In this document: positions 13,669 through 15,463 of the stretch, one piece after another
Layout of the letters: every line of letters starts with the position of its first letter
Numbering within the stretch: position 1 is the stretch's first letter
DNA from: Campylobacter sp.
GTDB lineage: Bacteria; Campylobacterota; Campylobacteria; Campylobacterales; Campylobacteraceae
NCBI GenBank assembly: GCA_024680445.1
Contig: JAILCJ010000140.1
Span: forward strand, 1 to 15,463
DNA: 15,463 nucleotides
Direction: 5' to 3'
Program-made: the position numbers and the translations under genes
Notes under the pieces: model-generated
Databases searched by the model: none
Seen by the model: only the letters and a program-made list of their open reading frames with translations
Told to the model about the DNA's origin: nothing

Positions 13669-14578
13669 TTGCGTCCTTTTTTGTGCCTAAAAAATCCTTT
13701 ATCACGCTAAGGCTACCGAGCAATTCGCTGGTTTCATAAGGCACTAAAATTTTATCTTTTGCGGTGTTTTTGGCTAGCTCATTGAAGGCTAAGACGCGGT
13801 TTTGTGCGAGTAGATATTCGGCTGCAAATTTGGAATTTGACATGGCTGAATTTATGCTATCCATGGCGGTTTTTTGACCCTCTGCTAGGGCGATTTGTTC
13901 GTATTTTTTGGCGTCCGCCATACGCTCTATGGCTTCGGCTTCTAGGACTTTTTCTTGTTTTAATGCCTCGGCGTTGCGGATAAGTGCGGCTTTTTCGGCT
14001 TCGGCTTTTAGCTCGATAGCGCGTTTTTCACGTTCGGCTTTCATTTGTAAATTCATGGCGTTTTCTATGCCTTGTGGCACAGAAATTTCGCTGATCTCGA
14101 CACGCATAATTTTTACGCCCCAGTTGTTTGCGGCATCACCAAGGGCGATTTGGAGCTTAGAATTTAGCTGATCGCGTGATGAAAGTGTCGAATCTAGCGT
14201 CATTTCACCTATGGCTGAACGAAGTGTTGTCATAGCCAAATTTGAAATCGCACGGCGATAATCCTCGACATTATAAAGTGCCATTTTTCCGTCAATTACC
14301 TTTAAAAATACGATGCCGTCGACAGAGATATTGACATTATCTTTCGTGATGACTTGCTGTTTTGTGATATCAACGAGCTGTTCTCTGATACTCATACGCG
14401 CTCTAACGCTGTCAAAAAAAGGCACGATAACATGAAATCCACCGCCCAAAACCTTGTGAAAACGACCCAAACGTTCGATAATCATAATGTCTGATTGAGA
14501 GACGATTTTTATGCCTAGCTTTATGATAGCTGCTATCAAGGCACATACAAGGACTATAAAAACTATAAAACTTTCCAT
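13661..14578 (-). CDS. SPFH/Band 7 (stomatin, QmcA-like) membrane protein
   Basis: 305 aa from the ATG at 14578, which follows AGGAGAAAGC; a longer frame to 14635 has no ribosome site. One N-terminal membrane segment (1-25) is followed by the SPFH core: IIERLGRFHKVLGGGFHVIV, then ITKDNVNISVDGIVFLKV, WGVKIMRVEIS and the end motif ISVPQGIENAM. A long Ala/Glu/Lys coiled coil (about 175-250, EREKRAIELKAEAEKAALIR) drives ring assembly. Proteins of this type form large membrane-bound cages and organise microdomains, often with FtsH or NfeD. It overlaps nfeD by 8 bp, the standard pairing. Confidence 0.92.
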   Translation of the reverse strand: MESFIVFIVLVCALIAAIIKLGIKIVSQSDIMIIERLGRFHKVLGGGFHVIVPFFDSVRARMSIREQLVDITKQQVITKDNVNISVDGIVFLKVIDGKMALYNVEDYRRAISNLAMTTLRSAIGEMTLDSTLSSRDQLNSKLQIALGDAANNWGVKIMRVEISEISVPQGIENAMNLQMKAEREKRAIELKAEAEKAALIRNAEALKQEKVLEAEAIERMADAKKYEQIALAEGQKTAMDSINSAMSNSKFAAEYLLAQNRVLAFNELAKNTAKDKILVPYETSELLGSLSVIKDFLGTKKDANE

Positions 14579-14662
14579 GCTTTCTCCTATGCAAATAAAG
14601 TTCGTGATTTTAACATTTTCTTGCTTTAATGCCAAAAAGGCTTAAAATCTCTGGCTTTTAAA

Positions 14663-14676
14663 AGGCTAAAATGCCT
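14663..14676 (-). terminator. Weak candidate terminator after the toxin-antitoxin module
   Basis: On the minus strand AGGC-ATTTTA-GCCT is followed by TTT, 15 bp after the antitoxin stop. The stem is only four pairs; other GGC/GCC words at 14630-14665 could form rival hairpins. Confidence 0.3.
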
Positions 14677-14690
14677 ACTTTTGCACCTTT

Positions 14691-14963
14691 TTATGCCAGG
14701 ACTAGCTTTTTGCCTACGGCTTTTATGTAGCTTAACAAGGTCGAATACTTGATATCTAGCACTCCGCTTTCTATCCTTGCTACCGCACTTTGTTTAACGC
14801 CCATTTTTTCAGCTACTTGGGCTTGGGTTAGCTTGGCTTCGTTTCTTGCTTTGACTAGCATTTTGATAGTCTCAAACTCGTCATCAAGTGCTTCGTATGC
14901 CTTTTTGAACTCTGGATTTTTTAACTCTTCATTTAAAACTTCTCTAAATTTAATTGTCGCCAT
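14691..14963 (-). CDS. higA: HigA-like antitoxin, Xre-type HTH
   Basis: 90 aa. A clear Xre helix-turn-helix lies at 45-67 (LTQAQVAEKMGVKQSAVARI), followed by a short helical end; the first 40 residues (NPEFKKAYEALDDEFETIKM) are the dimer and toxin-binding region typical of the HigA group. It should neutralise the toxin upstream and repress the shared promoter. Its ATG lies inside the toxin gene (14-bp overlap) with AAAGGAG just before, so translation is coupled. Toxin-before-antitoxin order is the HigBA hallmark. Confidence 0.85.
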   Translation of the reverse strand: MATIKFREVLNEELKNPEFKKAYEALDDEFETIKMLVKARNEAKLTQAQVAEKMGVKQSAVARIESGVLDIKYSTLLSYIKAVGKKLVLA

Positions 14964-15279
14964 TTTGAAACTCCTTTAATCTCTCTTTCGCCAAATCAAG
15001 CACATTTTTAGGTGTTTTTTGGCTTTTTTTGATAAAACTTAGCAGTATGATTATACGTTTTTTATACGCATAACAATATATGCTTCTTGCTATGCCTACA
15101 TTGGCTTTTATGCGTATTTCAAATAGTCCATCTTTTAGGCTTTTTGTGTATGGCTCGCCCAAAGTGTTACCCATGTTTTCTAGCAATTCAAACATTTTAT
15201 ATCCACGTTGTCTAATTTCATTTGGCAAGGATAAAAACTCATCTCTGACTTTTTCATTTAAAAACTCGACCGACCACAT
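14950..15279 (-). CDS. higB: HigB-like RelE/ParE-superfamily toxin (Gp49 family)
   Basis: 109 aa from the ATG at 15279, which follows GGAG with 6-bp spacing; a longer frame to 15306 lacks one and would run through the operator. The conserved body (KSLKDGLFEIRIK, GIARSIYCYAYKKRIIILLS, then FIKKSQKTPKN) matches the phage Gp49-like HigB group of ribosome-dependent mRNA interferases. The basic and aromatic residues R56, R65, Y68, K73 and K84-K88 lie where such toxins contact RNA. First gene of the HigBA operon and uninterrupted, so probably active. Confidence 0.85.
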   Translation of the reverse strand: MWSVEFLNEKVRDEFLSLPNEIRQRGYKMFELLENMGNTLGEPYTKSLKDGLFEIRIKANVGIARSIYCYAYKKRIIILLSFIKKSQKTPKNVLDLAKERLKEFQNGDN

Positions 15280-15304
15280 ATAAGCTCCAAAATTTTGGCA
15301 AATC

Positions 15305-15320
15305 ATAACATTTATGTTAT
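15305..15320. promoter_or_regulatory. Palindromic operator of the HigBA promoter
   Basis: ATAACATTTATGTTAT is a perfect 7-bp inverted repeat with a 2-bp centre, ending 25 bp upstream of the higB ATG. It overlaps a minus-strand TATAAC (15316-15321) that could be the -10. Binding of the antitoxin here would block the promoter, the usual autoregulation. Upstream bases 15321-15463 hold no gene. Confidence 0.6.
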
Positions 15321-15388
15321 AAACTAGAACTTAATCACTCGAATTCTTGTAGATTTTTGGACTTAAATTTAAAAATCGTGCCAAATAA

Positions 15389-15451
15389 TCAAATTTGATA
15401 AGTCAAATTTGAAAAATGTAAAAATTTTAGGGAATTTGATATCAAATTTGA
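15389..15451. repeat. Three TCAAATTTGA palindromes at the right edge
   Basis: TCAAATTTGA occurs at 15389-15398, 15403-15412 and 15442-15451; the last lies in a 16-bp palindrome AATTTGATATCAAATT (15433-15448). Close variants occur in other intergenic parts of the window, so this is probably a compositional trait. Confidence 0.5.
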
Positions 15452-15463
15452 AGTAAATTTGAT

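Noticed and set aside
15389..15451. Cluster of TCAAATTTGA palindromes as a possible origin, operator or attachment site
   Set aside because: Similar words (CAAATTTG) recur near 760, 2140, 10940 and 13228 and are common in Campylobacter intergenic DNA; no phased spacing or partner gene is visible.

Overview
The window is AT-rich, packed with short minus-strand operons, and full of the AAATTTGA-type words common between Campylobacter genes. Gene content (NlpE-like lipoprotein, stomatin/NfeD pair, HigBA) also fits a Campylobacter chromosome, perhaps of the low-GC fetus/hyointestinalis/lanienae type. Genus is an inference; no rRNA or marker gene is present.

Left part (1-10822) is a type III CRISPR-Cas locus, best read as subtype III-D. 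A short array (185-585) with 37-bp repeats is transcribed leftward: the repeat, read on the minus strand, ends in ATTGAAAC, the usual type III crRNA tag. Its leader is at about 586-933. Its trailer end holds a truncated repeat fused to a long hairpin cassette that occurs twice, 125 bp apart. Three of the five spacers carry strong inverted repeats at the same end. Diverging from the leader is an intact CARF-HEPN ribonuclease gene (934-2139). Converging on it is a tightly overlapped minus-strand operon, 10822 down to 2222: cas6, an HD-less cas10, a Csm3-like Cas7, csx10, a tandem Cas7-Cas7 fusion, csx19, a TIGR03986-type RAMP, and a second CARF-HEPN gene cut in two by one in-frame TAG.

Expected working: Cas6 cuts pre-crRNA at the repeats; the Cas7/Csx10/Csx19/Cas10 complex binds target RNA through the crRNA; the Cas7 subunits cut that RNA; the Cas10 palm makes cyclic oligoadenylate; CARF domains sense it and switch on HEPN RNases. 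No cas1/cas2 lies in the window, so spacer acquisition must be supplied from elsewhere or be lost.

Right part (11007-15463) looks like ordinary chromosome with small accessory genes: a tiny membrane protein, a short NfeD-like OB-domain protein, a lipoprotein with an NlpE-type CxxC, an MFS transporter, a strong convergent terminator, the nfeD and stomatin-like pair (which shares its OB domain with the short NfeD-like gene), and a toxin-first HigBA module with a palindromic operator.
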